The position numbers were made by a program, and so were the translations under genes. A stretch of 64,000 bases of DNA. It comes from Penelope pileata (lineage: Eukaryota; Chordata; Aves; Galliformes; Cracidae). The stretch spans positions 1,748,814 through 1,812,813 of the forward strand of contig WBMW01001574.1 of assembly GCA_013396635.1 (NCBI GenBank). The letters run 5' to 3'. The notes beneath the pieces were generated by a model. That model saw only the letters and a program-made list of their open reading frames with translations, had not been told where the DNA came from and searched no databases. Shown one piece after another: positions 61,501 through 64,000 of the stretch. Every line of letters begins with the position of its first letter. The stretch's first letter is position 1.

Positions 61501-64000
61501 GTTGCTGGCCTGCTCCAGGAGCAACGCCAATGCCAGGGGCATGGTGAGGCATGAGAGGTCACGGCACAGACAGGGTGTGGTGGTGAACATGAAGGCAGAA
61601 GTGCCTCCTTCATAGGAGCTCTGTAGCAATTTACAAAGGAACTATCCAGGCATAAAGCTAGGTATGTGCTTAAGCATACTTCTAATTGGAATTGATGAAA
61701 AACACAGACAGTTATTTCATTTGGGGGTGGTTCATATTACAGAACTGGGAGCTAGAAATCAAAACCCAGTTGCTGAATTCCTCCCTAGAGCAGGGAGACT
61801 TGAACTAAAGGGTGAGTTCAGGTTCATCTCTACCCAACTTTGAAGAAAGCTGTTCCTCAGCTGACCTGCTCCATCACTCCTTCTTGTGGCAGGCCCTGAA
61901 AAAGCAGGATTGTTTCTACGCTTATTTGTGAGTGAAGCAACACTGCACTTATGTTTTGCTTAAGCGCATGAGAAGTCTGTTTCCATAACAAGGCCTGACC
62001 TCGAGTTCACTGATGTCAGAGGAGCGGCTCCCATTAACCTACATCTTTGCTTTTATGAAAGCAGGCTGTTGGAGAGAAAACCTGCAAAGAGAAGTAAAGA
62101 ACGAAAATCACATTGCTCTTCCTTTCCTCATCACACACAGTACAGATTGCCAGGACCCAACCTCAACATCCTGGCAGGCACCCTGTGTCAAACCTACTAC
62201 TCAAGGATTACACAGAATGTCATTGAGATGCATCACCAGTTTTTTGGTTTGCCTCCATCAGAAAGACTGAGTTAAAATAAGATTAAGTGCAACTGAACGG
62301 GAATATGCTGAATTAGAACTGCCAACAATGAGCAGGCATCAATGTTTTTCTCAGTGCTACCAGCAGAAGGGTTTTAGAAACTTACCTTTAACTAAATTAT
62401 GTCATTCTCAATTCAATTTTCATTTTTTGCTGCTAACTTGCTTGCTTTCACTAAAATTTATCTTTTAACTGAAAACAGCATAGCTACGATCAGAGAACAG
62501 TTTTGCCTAACAGAGTGAGCAGAACAGGAGTTCCCTATGGAAAGGGATTTGTCAGTAAATAACTTTGCCCCTGTAGAATTGAATATACAGCCCAAGAAAA
62601 TTTCAGTTTCAGCAATGAAAATGAAACTGGAATAATGATGACAAACCTATATCCAGACAATATCTGCATTATAATTTCTTGCACACTTTCCATTGCATTT
62701 TCCATGTTACTGATTCTATTCCAGTATCATGAAAGTAGATGTATTAGAATGTGAGGTTGAAATCCTGATTACATTGTTTAACTCTTTCAATAGTTTATAT
62801 AAATAAATGTCATGATTTCTGTTGCATACTCATATCCTCACCTATACATTTGTACTGCAGTAGCCACTGTATAATAACATTCAAGAAAATAGGACTCAAA
62901 ATTGTTGTTCACTTCCTAATGCACCTGGTTCTCATTATTTCCCACACTTGTTTCTGCAAACCCCATATGCAGAACATTCTGAACCAAAAAACACACTCAC
63001 TATGACACATTCCTGTATTTGTCTAAATACAAACTTTATTTTGCATTTCTCAAAAGAAACTTTAACTGGACTCTTTTAGAGGAAACAGTTCCTCAGTAGC
63101 TGCAAAAAGATTGTACACTACCATGCATCAAATCTGAGTTGCATCCAACAGATGTTAAACGCATCTAAAAAGGCGATATAATCATATCAGCATTGCTCTT
63201 TCCATATCTAATTCCCAATGACTCCTTGATGGATGTTCCCTATGGCCAGTTACACAAAAACCATCAGTCAGAGGTCTTGATCTCCGGTGTTCAACAATGT
63301 CTCACGTACAAGTGAAACATAAGGCTGGATAAACATGTTCCCATGAGTCACATGACCAGCTTACCTTCCCGGTCTTGGGGACATAAACTCTTTCGCTTTA
63401 CATTTATCACTTCAGTAGTGTTTTTGGAAGATAAAGTGATCCCCTACTAAAAAGGTTTTGCTAAATCATGAAATAACATGATTTAAGAGCTTTAATAGGA
63501 AGTCTTTATTTGGGCAACAGGAACGTCTCCATATGCAGAAAGAAGATCTTGGCTCATTGTTTTTAAATCTTTGAATCTTCTACTTAAAAAAAAATAGGTG
63601 ATACATTACAAAATGCAGGTGTCATTTTGCTACATCTTCAGTAAATCTGGTCATTTGAAAAATAACATGCTGTAACATCAGAAACTATTACAAACATTTC
63701 TTGCCTTTAGATTTGTATTGTGCTCTATTTCAGATTTAAAAAGCAGAATACAACAAAAGACGTAGCAAAAATGCTCTAAAAAATAAGTAATAGCTCAAAT
63801 AATACAGAAGGCCATGAAACAGTAACTACAAGAGAAGCTATTTTTTCCATTGTGGAATAGTATTCATTGATTTCTTAAACCACAGGCTAATTATGCTCTG
63901 AGTAGACAAAGTACTTTAAGGAGTCTAGTCTGGGATTCAGAGACACTGAGTTCATGATGTACTTTTGTCAAACCCAAGTTACAGTATTCAAGACAAGAGT
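52558..64000 (-). other. ADGRL4: probable ADGRL4 upstream intron, no exon found
   Basis: The EGF exon at 52405-52557 starts in phase 1, so at least one more coding exon must lie upstream. I looked on the minus strand for a first EGF module (C-x-C followed by GF.GNG) and a signal peptide and found neither in these 11.4 kb. The stretch is mostly AT-rich with somewhat GC-richer patches at 58260-58520, 58720-58960 and 60180-60760. Weak ancient-repeat resemblances occur near 55925-55990, 59380-59420 and 61645-61680. None of the open frames is recognised. Confidence 0.6.

Overview
The window looks like bird nuclear DNA. It is AT-rich, intron-containing vertebrate sequence with two CR1 LINE remnants; one (about 1798-1972) ends in the direct ATTCTATG repeat typical of avian CR1. 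The only gene I can support is ADGRL4 (ELTD1), an endothelial adhesion G-protein-coupled receptor, on the minus strand. The species cannot be fixed from this sequence, but nothing argues against a chicken-like bird.

Layout. Positions 1-17734 lie downstream of the gene: probably the 3' UTR nearest the gene, then intergenic DNA with a CR1 at each end, a 177-base pure pyrimidine tract, a short CpG-richer patch and an ancient palindromic repeat. Positions 17735-52557 hold 14 ADGRL4 coding exons, read from high to low coordinates. Every splice site is AG/GT and the reading frame closes exactly through all 14 exons to a TAA stop. Positions 52558-64000 are upstream; I read them as the intron before the second EGF exon. 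The exons for the signal peptide and the first EGF module were not found and probably lie beyond the window.

The visible protein part is 678 residues: two calcium-binding EGF modules, a GAIN domain with an intact HLT autoproteolysis site, seven membrane segments and a short cysteine-rich tail. With the missing N-terminus it would have three EGF modules, one more than the human reference protein as I remember it.

The largest intron (14.6 kb) has collected most of the insertions: a textbook 345-bp solo LTR with a 6-bp target-site duplication, in the same orientation as the gene; a 53-base A homopolymer; an A-rich simple repeat; and a small hairpin joined to a 27-bp tandem duplication. I found no CRISPR array, operon, RNA gene or novel multi-gene system. 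The items worth a second look are the LTR, the extra EGF exon, the long homopurine/homopyrimidine tract and a promoter-like repeat near 49.5 kb.
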